A DNA stretch of 64,000 nucleotides from Bidens hawaiensis (Eukaryota; Streptophyta; Magnoliopsida; Asterales; Asteraceae). A program made the position numbers and the translations under genes. Location: contig JAIQDT010001098.1 of the NCBI GenBank assembly GCA_021521415.1, positions 558,001 to 622,000 on the forward strand, read 5' to 3'. This document shows, one piece after another, positions 22,730 through 35,833 of the stretch (positions are counted from its first letter, which is position 1; every line of letters starts with the position of its first letter). The notes under the pieces are model-generated. The model had not been told where the DNA came from. It searched no databases and saw only the letters and a list, made by a program, of their open reading frames with translations.

Positions 22730-25150
22730 TGTAGGTCCTAAAAACGGATCAAACTACAAGTTCTTGAATTAGTCTCTAACGATAAGCTAACGGAAATCGA
22801 CTATGGCCAACCAAGATATCGGTTCTTGTTGGTGTTTTGTTTATTACCGTAAATAGAAAGAGTGAGGGGAGTAGAGAGAGTTGTTGGATGGATAAGATAA
22901 TTTTCAAAGGGTTACCTTGTGCATGAGTATGCTCCACCTTATATAAGTGAGAGCATATCATGCACACTTTCATTAATTGGGCCAAAATGGGCTTTGCTTA
23001 CATATGGGCCAAGCCCTAAACATTATTACAACAATCGAAAGCTAGATTAATACATTGATAACAACCGAAATAATACAAAAGACTAATTAACAAAAATAGG
23101 TTCTACAATCTCTCTTTAGTATTTTGGTGTTATTTCCTTAGCTTTCGTCTTCATTTGGTCTCATAATCGAAGCCCTCTTCCTTTTCGTATAGTTGATTGT
23201 CAACAACATATCGAACGAAGTTGTTGAACTTTCAACTATCTTGTCAGTGTTGGGCTTGCTTATGTCTTCAATCATGTGCAAGGGAGGATTGTAAAGCTTT
23301 AAGAGATCATCTTTGTCGAGACCCGTGAGTTAATGCTCATCAAACATACGGAGGGGGTGCATGCTGGGACACCGAATAACAGCCTCTCTGGTTTCATTGC
23401 CGAATTCCCAACATATAAAATCATGGAGCATGTTGCAGTTCACCATAATGGATAGGCCGCCCCTCCTTCACTTTCTTTGGCATATTGTAACGCCATTCTT
23501 TCTGTATCTCTCTGGTAGCCGGATTTGTATCTGTTGGATGTTAATTAATAAGATCTACCCTTGTTGAGTTTGAAGTTAGGGTAGTTCAGCCTCCATTCAC
23601 GGTGCATCGTTTCATCCAACCCTCCAACCTCTTTTCACAATGGTCTTCACCAGCTGCCCTTCTAAAAAAGTTCATATCCAGTTGAGATAGAGAATGCAGC
23701 TCTGTGTGGTACAAGTAGGTGAGATCTCCATTTTCCCTTCGAATCCCCCAACACTCATTATCAGCATGCCATTTTTCATACAGAATGACTGAATTTTCAT
23801 GAAAAGTAGAATATCTTCCACGCATCCTTGCACATCTAGAAAACAATGTGCCATTTCTTCTTTCCTGACGCTTGACTTATAGCAGGGAGAGCAATAACCG
23901 AAGATTCTTTGGAAACCGAATCATGAGTTGGGGTATCCGGGTTTGGAGAGTAGTTAATACTTAATACTATAATCATCTTCTTTATTTTCTTTGTCAGTTT
24001 CCATGACTTCTTGAACTGGAGCTATTTCATCAACATTAAAAATAGAGGAGATCTCAGCCTTCAATGCAGCATCCGTGTCTCTTATTTTCCTTGCGAGATC
24101 ATCAGTTACAACATCCCTTGGCGAGTCCTCATGTTGGTTAACTGTTCCATTACCACCACCATCACCATTTCTATCACCATTACCACTATCACGTGGATCA
24201 TCATATCTATTGTGAGGATCATAATCCTCATTATCGTCTTCATCACCTCTTCATCTGCCTCGGCATTATCATCATCCAAATTATCATCATCATCATAATC
24301 ATAAAAACCATCATTGTCACCACCTTGAGTTGTTGTTACTCCAACAACCGGAACAATCACTTGAGCGACCTTAGAACCTAAAACGGGAGTTGTGGTAACA
24401 GTACCAATGGGACTTGTACTTGCAACATTAGTGACAACGATCGCAACACTCACAACGGTACCAAAACAGTCGTCTGATCATCGCCATTTACACTAGCACC
24501 ATCTCCACCAACTCTAGCACCACTACCACAAGTACAAGATCTTGAATCAACTGTACGAGCATCGACAACAAGCTCGGCTAAGGCAGATTATCCTTTTCTC
24601 GTTTTCTCATCATCTTCATCATTATAAGAGTCTGTCCATGTTCTGAAATCTGCTCTCAGACGGCTTTTAAGAACAACAATGTATCGGTTCACAAGGGCTT
24701 CATTGAGCCTGACTTGAGAGTTGGTGAAACGTTGTTGTCAATAAATCTGAGTTCTCAACCTTTCAATCCCAGCTCGCAACTCCACATTTTCACCAATCAA
24801 GATGCCCACATTCCATGAGGAGGCGGAATCACCTTCTATCATCCGAACCCTCAACCCAAGACACTCATAAACTAGCAACATCCTATCAACGCCCGACTAC
24901 AACTCATTCCTCATATTATTGGCAAGATTGGAGGAAGATGGAAAATCAGTTTTATGGTGAGAAATCCTTGATTTGAGTCTCACAACATTATCTGACGTTC
25001 AGCACTGAGAAGAGAGTCATTAGTCATTAACTGATGCCGCCCTGTGATTCGGTTCCCCAAGTTTTCTATCCACAATCTCTAGCTCTCAATCAGGGCTAGA
25101 TCAACCTCCCTGTCCTGTTCCAATTTAGCACCTCGAGCAGCCAACGCATC
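22730..25150 (-). mobile_element. Remains of an LTR element of unknown family
   Basis: The segment 22730..23107 (378 bp) starts TGTAGGTCCTAAAAACGG and ends AAATAGGTTCTACA, LTR-like TG..CA ends. On the minus strand a purine-rich AAAGAGAGAT precedes it, as a polypurine tract would precede a 3' LTR. The adjoining 2 kb encodes minus-strand fragments: LYEKWHADNECWGIRREN (around 23770), a Val/Thr-rich stretch followed by an Asp-rich stretch DYDDDDNLDDDNAEADEE (around 24280), and a coiled-coil-like piece with QVRLNEALVNRYIVVLKS (around 24690) and a MKERDALAARGAKLEQDR start (around 25150). No pol domain or second LTR. Frames are broken. Function unknown. Confidence 0.45.
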
Positions 25151-25700
25151 TCTTTCTTTCATAATTACAGAGTTTGTCCTTTATGTTTGTATCAAATTTC
25201 ATTCGTTGCCCTTTATCTTTAAAAATGATATGTTTTATCGTTTACGTTTATAAATTCAACAGTTTTTGTCCTTTGACCCTAACCCAGTTAGTTTTTCTTG
25301 TTAAGTCAAGTCATTTGCAAGACACATGAGGGTAGATTGGTATCTTCCCCAAAGATAACCTTAGATCTGAAAACCTTCACACTACCACCACTGCAACCAC
25401 AACCTCTGCAACCACAACCACAAACACCTCCGCAGTTACCACATATGCAACACCTGCGGCCGCCACCGTCCACCTATAACTACCGTTTCTGGCAAGGTGA
25501 GGCGGCGGAAGTCGGATGTGTCATTGTTGTTTCTGATTTAGGTCATGGCGATGTTTGCTTATGATGTTCGTTTAGTTTATGATGAAATCTAAGTCTGGTT
25601 CTTTTTCTCAACTTGAGGCTCTTGGTTGTTGTCGCCGCAACCTAAAAATTAGGTTTTAACTTCACTTCACATAAGCCCTTTAAAAATCTGTAATCGTGAA
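25151..25700. other. Unassigned repeat-like spacer
   Basis: Contains GTCCTTTATGTTTGTATC and TGCCCTTTATCTTTAAAA style phrases typical of dispersed plant repeats, followed by a CCACAACC-rich low-complexity stretch. No gene supported. Confidence 0.35.
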
Positions 25701-26440
25701 TTGGATGACGTAGTCCATTCCATTCCCTCTAAAATACCCCAATTTCATTCCATCCATACCCCATGTTTTTTTTTTCATTCAATTCCCTCATTCGCCCTAC
25801 ATTACCTCCACCACCCACCATCAACACCCACCACCACCTCCAACCGCCTCCGCCACTACCACCAGCTACCACCATCGCCGTCCACCGCCGTCACCACCCA
25901 CCTTTACCAACCATCTCCATCGGTGCCTGCCACCCAACAAAGCCAGTCGCCCACCGCATATATCAACTATCGCCCCACCATCACACACGCCGCTCACCGT
26001 CACCGCTGCCCACCGCCGCCACTGCCACCAATCACCACCATCGGCGTCCACCGCCGCCACCACCCACCTCCACAAACCATCGCCATTAGTGCCACCCGCC
26101 CACTGCATCCATCAATCATCGCCCCACCATCACATACGCCGCCCACCGTCACCGCTGCCCACCACCACCTCCACTGTTACCGCTACCACCACTTCCACCG
26201 TTACCCGCCACCGCTCCCACCAACAACAACACCACTCACTACCATTTTAATTTTAGTTTTTTATTTTTTCTTACCTACTAACAATACAAAGTAACGATTC
26301 ATTTCATTCCCATGTGGTAACCAAACATTTCATTGGAATGGTAATAACTCATTCCATTGGAATGGTAATAACTCATTCCATTACCACGTCCATTCCATTA
26401 CCACGTCCATTCCATTCCGTCGTTTATTTTCATTACCCCA
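25701..26440. repeat. CCACCG low-complexity block between ATTCCATT-rich ends
   Basis: The middle (25800-26240) is almost pure CCACCA/CCGCCA-type sequence. Both ends carry CATTCCATTCC or inverted GGAATGGTAAT words (25715-25730, 26332-26425), suggesting a small mobile element with a low-complexity interior. The 197-codon open frame here is Pro/His/Thr-rich with no domain. Confidence 0.45.
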
Positions 26441-27250
26441 TACCAATTTAAGCTTTTTCAATCAAACAATGCTTTTTATTTAGTAAAAACCTTTTTTTAA
26501 AAGCTTGAAGTTAGAAGCTTTTAAAAACTCTAAAAAACTTCATGCCAAACATACCTATAATTTACTTAATCATAATCATGTAATACTAATGAAAACGAAA
26601 ACATACTTTTTTCCATTATAACACAAAACACTTTATTTTGTACGTTGACCATTCAAATTCATAAACTAGTCTATATTAATCATTATGCATGAAACCTGAT
26701 GTGGTTATTGATAGTTTTTAAGAAAATAGGAAAAAACAAGAATAGAAAATAAAAAGAGATTTGAAATAAGACATTCTGCATAAATGAAAATCACAAAGGG
26801 TTCTCCATTATATGGAGTTACATCGTTCAAAACAAATCTAGATACTATTTTTACTAATCACGTGGATGATGGCATAACCACTCATTCCTTTATTCTAGCA
26901 CAATCACACTTAACTTGAAAAAGTAAAATAACTCAAAACAAATACGTTGAAGCTCATGACCCTATCCGCCATGCATGGGCTGCATATTGAGTGGGCTCAT
27001 TTATCGGTGTGCATGGGATTGGAGCTAGTCTTGGGCTCATCGGACACGTACTATAGATACAATGTTTATGTTCGTCTTCTTCGTTTGAAGTGGTACGTTA
27101 ATAGTCGCCACAAATTTGGCAGTTTCCAGATTTAGAATACAACTGATAACAACTTAACAAGTGTAGAATACAACCGATACACTCTAAGAAATAAACATCG
27201 TAGTAATTATTACCACTTTATAATTTTCTAATCTCTCTGAGATAACAACT
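26441..27250. other. 3' flank of gene B
   Basis: AT-rich sequence downstream of the gene B stop. No canonical AATAAA close to the stop, and no other gene seen. Confidence 0.4.
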
Positions 27251-28656
27251 TTAAATGTAACTGTCTCTCTTCTGCATATACTCATTCAAATCATCGTTTG
27301 GGTCTGCGTAGAGATTGACATCAGATGTTGAAGAATGAGTGTACGCGAATGGCATTTCTTCGATTTGGTCCTCGTCCTGATTCTCAAGTTGTTTCATCAT
27401 AATGTCACGATCTATTTCAGTCATTGAGACGCTTTGTTCAGCAACAAACGCTTCAGGAACGATTCGTCCCTCTAGCATACTAACCACGGATGACATTGTT
27501 GGTCTATCGGATGGAGAGATAGCGGTACACACTAGAGCCAAATTGATAACCACCATCATCTCCGGTATGTCATATTCGGAACCCAGCTTTGGATCAACTA
27601 GATCCAGCAAATGATCCGTGGCTTTCAAAGCTAGGGCCTAATATAAAGAAACAAGGGGGATAATGAATATGAGATATAATCATATAAATGGATTTGTAAG
27701 ATGGAAAAGGTTCATGTAGGTGTGGGTTTCTGACCCATAAGCCTTAACATGGGTCTGTTTGGCAAGTAACGGATAATTGGTTTGAAGATTAGTTTAAATA
27801 TTAAGCATTTTGCTACATATATATATAACTTCATGTTAGTTACCAAATTACCCGATCAAGAAGAACAAACTGATTCTCTTTTAACCTGTCAGGAATGTTA
27901 GCCATCCCACTTACTACCTCTAAGAGGACAATTCCAAAGCTATAGACATCTGCTTTATCTGTTAGGTAACCGCGCATTGCATATTCAGGAGCCATATATC
28001 CACTGAAATGTGTACCAAGAACATAAACCTTAAATATATATCTAATGTATTAGAATGATATAATTTTCTAAATAATTAACGACATACTAAGTTCCAGCAA
28101 CACGGGTGCTTATATGGGTATTGTCCTCTTCATTAAGCTTAGCCAAACCGAAATCAGAAATTTTAGCATTTAAATTCTTATCAAGGAGCACATTAGAGGC
28201 TTTAATATCTCTGTGCACAATCTTCAATCTTGATTCTTCATGTAAAAATGACAACCCTTTCGCTATTTGCAAACAAATTCTGTATCTTGTAGGCCAATCA
28301 AGATCCAACTGCCATTCTTCGGGCCCTAAAATCCGCAAGGTGCACCATTATTCAGCAAAATATTATGTGAATGTTCATTCAAGAGTAGCTGTGTTCTTCA
28401 TACCATTTCCTTAAAAACATGTTGGTTCGGATTATGTTTTCTCTTAACATATGAGAAATTGGTTGCTTAAAATGAAACGGATCTAAAAGGCTGACGGGTT
28501 ATATACACTTTTAGGGGGAAATCATGACCCGACCTACAAAGAATGGGTTGATTTATCAAAGAGAAATTGTATATCGGTTCATTTGGGTGATATCAAATCA
28601 GTAACGGGTCGATCAATTTGAGATAGTTAAATTAATCAATGGGTTAAAACAGGTAA

Positions 28657-28698
<42 letters not shown>

Positions 28699-29822
28699 TG
28701 GTACCATTTAAGAATTCTAAAAAAGTTAAGAACTCTTACGAACTCTAAACAATCAAATATTTTTTTAATTTTTTTATATATTAACATTATTTAAGAGTAG
28801 TTTTATCATATTTTATATAGGAAAAATTTTTATTACATATATTAATCACAAGTTTACATAGGTGTAAAATTTATGTACTAACAAATTTACATAGGTGTAA
28901 AACAAAACATAGATATGTATAAAAACTAATTTTCAAAATTGTAATAGTAAATATAGATATAAAGAATGATTTTCAATCAAATAACATTAATATACAAAAA
29001 CTTTTATAAAAAACGTTAGTTTTCAAAAGTTCCTTCAAGTTCTTAAATAATTTAAAAGTTCTGTAATGATACTCATCATATATATATATATATATGTATA
29101 TATAACTTGTTAGCTTAAAGTGGTCCTATCAAGTTAGCGTCTATCGCCATTGTTATACTCATATTGTTTTTGAAATCACATTTGATGCACTTTAAGTTAA
29201 TATGATGGAAAAAACCTGTTCAGTTGAGTTCCCAATTATTTTTGACCCATACAAAAAGTTACCCATGTTGGCCAGTTCCCTAACGTGTCTCATACAAATT
29301 CTACCTCTAGCAAGTGGTATTGTACTTCTGAGAACAATGTATAGTCAGAAAATGGGCAACAAACCTTGACGAATGCCTATTGAAACTAATGAATGAAAAA
29401 CCGATCGCTTACCAAACAAAGCACGGGCTAGACTATTATTTTCCAAGTATTCATATGCTAGCAACAGCTGGTTCCCTTCTATACAACAACCGTACAACTT
29501 CACAAGATGTGGGTGTTGGAAAGCGGATATCATGCCTAATTCATTCAAGAACTCCCTATTTCCTTGCTTTGATCTGGACGAAAGCTGTTTCACTGCTATT
29601 AAGGTGCCCTTTGGTAATACTCCCTTCGTTATTAAATAATATTAGTTTTAAACATTATGTGACCAAGACAAAAAAAAGAAAAAGAAAAGAAGTTGTAGAG
29701 TACCTTGTACACCGGGCCAAAACCACCTTCTCCGATCTTATTAGCAGGATCAAAATTGTTTGTTGCAATTTTGATTTGCCTCAAAGTAAATGAACCGATG
29801 GTAAGCCCTAGAGCTCGCAACT
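27251..29822 (-). CDS. Gene B kinase exons and tail
   Basis: Exons of 119, 211, 238, 151 and 387 bp, identical in length and phase to gene A. Motifs in order: [123 protein letters not shown]. The residue before GYMAPE is Tyr (AGT-Y-GYM), formed across a splice, where A has Ile. The tail is acidic ([12 protein letters not shown]) and ends RDSYI. The acceptor before GVLPKG (ataacgaag) has a poor pyrimidine tract. Confidence 0.92.
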
Positions 29823-31207
29823 CTGTTGAATCACAAAGGTTATTGAGAACATGTAAAAAAATTAGAAGAACTAAATTTAGAATGGGTAAACGTGACAATT
29901 TTAACAGGTTGATTGGGGTTGTGTTCTATTTTAATCGGGTCAAATTGTTTAGACGGGTATGATTGGCAATTTTCTTTTAAATACCCGATGCAGTAAGTAT
30001 TTACAACAAACTTAATTGTTTTGACCCGCCATCACACCCCCTCCAACCTGTTGATTATGCCACCTTTAAAGTACAGTCTTGCCACATAAATACCTAGTGC
30101 CGTAGTATCTCTGTGACATAAATAACCGTACCACCATAAAATTCCTACAATTAGGATGATGGCAGAAACTGCTCCAACTGAAACTACAATCCATCTAGAC
30201 ACACTGCTTTCATTTTCCGGTAATTTAAAATCTGAATGGTTAAAACAAACAAAAGGTTAAAGAATTGTTAACGATGTAAGTCAAACAATAAAAGTGATCC
30301 TACATATAGATGTTCTTTCGGAAATGCTATAATTAGTACGCTGATCATTTGTGTTTGGCCTTTTTTATGTTTGGGTTGGTTAGATAAGGATCGATTAGTG
30401 GCTTGGCAATTATCTTATAATCAAATCGATGCCTTCAAAACCATAATGTCATTTTATGCAGTATAAGTAGGGGTTTGATTGGAACAGTTGTAATCAATTA
30501 TCACAATGACATTCGTTATCATAGTTTTAATCATATCATGTTTTTGTTCTAATATTGCATGATACTATGAAACCCCCATTTGAGTTGAAAAAACCCGTAA
30601 AAACCCTTTATAACATTGTTTTCTAAACATATGTAATATATGTTATTACATTTAATATAAAACAACGAAAAGTCATTTAAAAAATGTTTCGTGAATTTTT
30701 TTTAACTTTACATATTTTCCTGTAGATAGAAAAGTTAAATTTACTTTAACATTTTTATTAACTTTAATTGTGAACCACAAGATTCAAACTTTAAATAAAA
30801 ACATGTTGTTAAGAATGGGTTTCTACAGTTTACTTAACTCAAAAGGATTTTATTTTTTTTCTAATGAAAATGGTTAAAATTATGTTTTAATAAAAAATAT
30901 ATTAGATGTCCATATTGTAGTATAAATTAATTTTTATCATGAAATTAAGAATACATACAATTATATAAAGTTGTTACGAAAATTGCAATGTTGCACAATC
31001 CATTTGATAAATAAAAGACCAAACCGGTTCTGGCACAGAAACAATAGCGAGAACCGACTTTACCGGTTCCGGTTCTATATTTAAGTCATTTTCAGTTCCT
31101 GTTCAGCTCTTGCGGTTTGAACCGTTACACAGTCCTTACTCCTAGATCAAGGGCCTGTATCAATTTTTACTTTTTCAAGAAAACTATCTCTTTTTACTTT
31201 TGCCATC

Positions 31208-31263
<56 letters not shown>

Positions 31264-32646
31264 TGGTTAATGTAAAAAACAATAATTTTGTGAGAAGCAT
31301 AAGAAGAGATCTAGACCCTTGGATCTAGGATCTAACGGTTGAGATTAGTAGTTTCTAAAAACCGTATAGTTTCCTATTTATATGGTATAGTTTCTTATTT
31401 AGGTGGATTGCTTTATTTTAAAGCATTCTCACACTTCTCACAAAACAAGTGTTTTTTTATTTGAACCCTCTTCTCTCTCTCTATATATATATGAGGGTTA
31501 TTCTAAAAATAAGTAGCTTCTTAGAAAAACTAAGAATAAATCATAACCATTGAATTATGTTAATCAATGGTTGAGATTTAAAATTACCAATAACCGACAT
31601 AGTTTCCTAGAATTACTCTTTTATCATTATAACCGGCATAGTTTCCTATAATTGTTCTTTCACTATAATTTGTAATGCCAAATGTCAAAATTTTGTTGGT
31701 TCTTACCATTCTTAAGAAACTCTTTATTCTTATTTGAACCCTTATATATATATATATATAGAGAGAGAGAGGATCATGATAATTTAATAACTTTTTTGAA
31801 ATTGAGAACTATGAGAACCATTTTGGACCACAAAAAACCCAAAAATAAAAAAAAATCATAAAATAAAAAAAACACAAAAATAAAAAAAGTAAAAAAGCCA
31901 AAATTCTTATTTTAACATCCCGGTTTCATTAAAAAAAACTCGGTTTAGCCAAATTATATATACATATGTGTACATTTAAATGATTTTTATACACATGTGT
32001 ATAATTTAATATAAATGATACTATACATATGTGTATATCACGTAACTAAAGATTAAATAAAATCATACATATGTGTATAATACGACGTTTTTTTTATTTT
32101 TTTTTAAATTTATTTTTATTTTTTTAATGAAATCGGAATGAAATATAAGAATTTTGGTTTTTTACTTTTTTAAAATTTTGTTATTTTTTGTTTTATGATT
32201 TTTTAAAATATATTTTATGAAGGTGTTTTTAGTGGTCTAAAATGGTTCTTAAAGTTCTCAATTTGCAAAGGGTTCTCTTAGGATCCTTACCCTATATATA
32301 TATATATATATATAAGTATTGGATCATTTCAAAAGTTTTTTTACAGCGAGAAGTGAATGTGTAACTCCATTAATCCCTAATTTCACTCTCATTCTTTATT
32401 GTGTAGGTGCGTATGTACGTGTGCAGGTGTATATGTGTATGTATGTTTGTATGTGTGTAGGTACATAGGTTTGAATGTGGCTCGGTACGTTTGTATGTTT
32501 GTAGGTACGCATATATATGTGTGTTTAGGTAGGTTTATATTTGTGTAGCTAAGACATAAATACAACCAACCTACATGTAGGTAAAATCATAAGAAAGGGA
32601 GTGAAATTAGGGATTAATGAAGTTACACATTCACTTCTCACAAGAT

Positions 32647-32721
<75 letters not shown>

Positions 32722-34707
32722 TAAAGGATCAAATACAATAATCCCTTATCATACAATAGCTACGCGAGTTTCTTCACCGTTAATTTTCAAAAAACACGCG
32801 ACCGTTATGATCCTCTGCTTCACTGCTCCATCGATTCCGTGCGCCTTCACCGTCACCGCCAAATGATTGCATCTACCGTCGCGACCGTCGACGGTACCGT
32901 TGTGAACACCATATTCCTCGTTAAGCCTTTTTCACATGTCAGTTGATAAAATTGACCAATTAAAATTGAAATTGTTGAACTAATTGATCAATTAGACTTT
33001 GAAATGGTCCAATTAATCATCAGTTTGAAGTTTCAATTAATCAATTTTGAGTTTTGAGTAAACCCAGTTGCAGACGTTCATTTTTTGTTCATATGATCGA
33101 ATCAATGATCAAATTAACGGTCGATTGACGATTGTTTGATGATTATGAGATTATATGAAGTGATTTCAATGTTCAATTTCATGTTTATAGGTGTTTAATT
33201 TTTTTTTGTTAGTTTTAGAAGTTCTGAACACCCAGAACTTCTTAGAACTTCTAAACTTTATCAGTTTTGAACACCCAGAACTTCTTAGAACTTCTAAACT
33301 TTACCAGTTTGAACAGCCAGAACTTTTTAGAACTTTTAAACTTTATCAGAACTTCAATACTTTTTTGAACACCCAGATCTTCTTTGAATGTATTATAACG
33401 TTTAAAGATGTTCTTTTTTGGTTAGAATGTTTAAAGGTATTCCGTTTTGTTTCAGAACGTTTAAACATAATATTTAACTTATAAACAACATTATTTAAAA
33501 ACGTATAAACAGAACGTATAAACTTTTTGTACTGAACTTTTAAAGTTTAATTGATTATGTTCTGAACGTTTAAACAGAACGTATAAACAGATCGTATAAA
33601 CTTAATGTTTTAATACGTTCAATGTCAAAACCCAGAACTCAAAACTCAAAGTTGATCGACGAAAGCTTCAAATTGATGATTAATTGGATCAATTTCAAGG
33701 TTAATTGATCAGTTAGGCTCATCAACAATTCAATTTCAATTTCAATTGGAGATTGCTTAACTGACCTGTGACCAACGATCGATGGTAGTGACGGACGATG
33801 GTTGTGCTCATGACAGTAGACGATGTTCGCGATGGTGGACTTTGATGGTATGCGTTAAGGTCAAGTATTTTTAGGTTAATTACAATTAGAATCGGTGGTG
33901 CAGGAAGTCGCGTACGTAATGTACGATAAGCGATTATTGTACGTTAACTCACCCCTATATATATATATAGAAAAGGGTTAAAATAAAAATACATAGTTTT
34001 GTAGGAAGAGTAGGAAGGACATAAAATTTAGAGTTAGGAAACTATGTAGCCTAAATCCTTGATCATAGGAAACTATTTGCTATTTTGAAAACTACCAATC
34101 TCAACCACTAGATCCTAGATCTAAGGGCCTAGATTTATTCTTACTCTTTGTAAAAAACTATTTCTTTTTATTATAACTCACCCCTATATCTATATATTTA
34201 GAGAGAGAGAGAGAGAAAATGGTTCAAATAAAAAACAATTGTTTTGTTAGAAGTGTGAGGAGACTTTAAAATAAAATACACCACCCAGATAGGACACTAT
34301 AACATGTAAATAGCAAACTATACAACTTTTAGAAACTACCAATATCAACGACTAGATCTTAGATTCAAGGGTGTACATCTATTCTTATGATTCTCCCAAA
34401 ACTATTGTTTTTTACATTAACCCTATATATATAGTGGAGGGTTATTATAAAAGGAAGAAGTTTCCTAAGAAAACTAAAAATAAATCATAGGCATTGGATC
34501 ATATCAATCAATGGTTGAGATTAAAAATAACCAAAAACCGTCATAGTTTCTTAGAATTACTCTTTAATCATTATATCCGACATAGTTTCTTAAAATTGTT
34601 TTTTCACCATAGCTTTTAATGCCACATGTCAATAAATTTATTGGTTCTTACCATTTATAAGGAACTCTTTAGTTTTATTTGAACCATTTCTCTCTCTCTC
34701 TCTCTCT

Positions 34708-34767
<60 letters not shown>

Positions 34768-35786
34768 AAACAATTAAACAATTGTTTCTTAAAATTGTTT
34801 TTTCACCATTTAATGGTTCAAATAAAAAACAATTGTTTTGTGAGAAGTGTGAGAAGAATTTAAAATAAACCACACCACCTAAATAGGAAACTCTAACATG
34901 TAAATAGACAATTATACAAATTTTAGAAACTACCAATCTCAGCCACTAGATCCTAGATCCAATGGTCTACATATATTCTTATGCTTCTCACAAAACTATT
35001 GGTTTTACGTTAACCCTATATATATATATATATATAGGATCAGGATCATGCGAGAACCTTTTTTAAATTGAGAACGTTTTCTGGCTTTGCTATTCAAAAG
35101 GGGTTCAGCGCGTCGTACATGGAACCTCTTCAGCTTCTAGGTCCCAAAGCTTCGTTTTTAGCAGGATTGGCTTTGCTATTCAAAAGGGGGTTGCGGCGCA
35201 GCTTGTTGCCCGTTTGCCTGCCACTTTATTGTAATCGTTTTATAGTAAATTATATAATTACATATTAATTAGCCATTGAGAACTATGAGAACCATTTTTG
35301 ACCACAAAAAACCCAAAAATAAAAAAATCATAAAATAGAAAAAAACACAAAAATCAAAAAAGTAAAAAAAACCAAAATTCTTATTTTATCATCCCGATTT
35401 CATAAAAAAAACTTGGTTTAGCTAAATTATATACACAGATGTATAATATATACATATATATACATTTACATGTTTTTTTTACACATGTGTATAATTTAAG
35501 ATAAATGATACTGTACATATGTGTATATTACGTATCTAAAGATTATATAAAATTATACATGTGTGTATAATACGACGTTTTTTTTGGTTTTTTTTATTTT
35601 TTTATTTATTTTTTATTTTTTTAATGAAATTGAAATGAAATATAAGAATTTTGGTTTTTTTTACTTTTTTAAAATTTTTATTATTTTTTGTTTTATGATT
35701 TTTTTAAATATTTTTTTAAAAGTGTTTTTAGTGGTCCAAAATGATTCTCAAAGTTCTCAATTTGCAAAGGGTTCACTTAAGATCCA

Positions 35787-35833
<47 letters not shown>

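Noticed and set aside
24106..24453. Acidic 115-codon frame as a host gene
   Set aside because: Adjoins an LTR and polypurine tract with broken coding pieces on both sides, so it is better read as part of a retroelement relic.
25701..26294. 197-codon Pro/His/Thr-rich open frame
   Set aside because: Produced by CCACCA/CCGCCA low-complexity DNA; several frames are open at once and no conserved motif is present.
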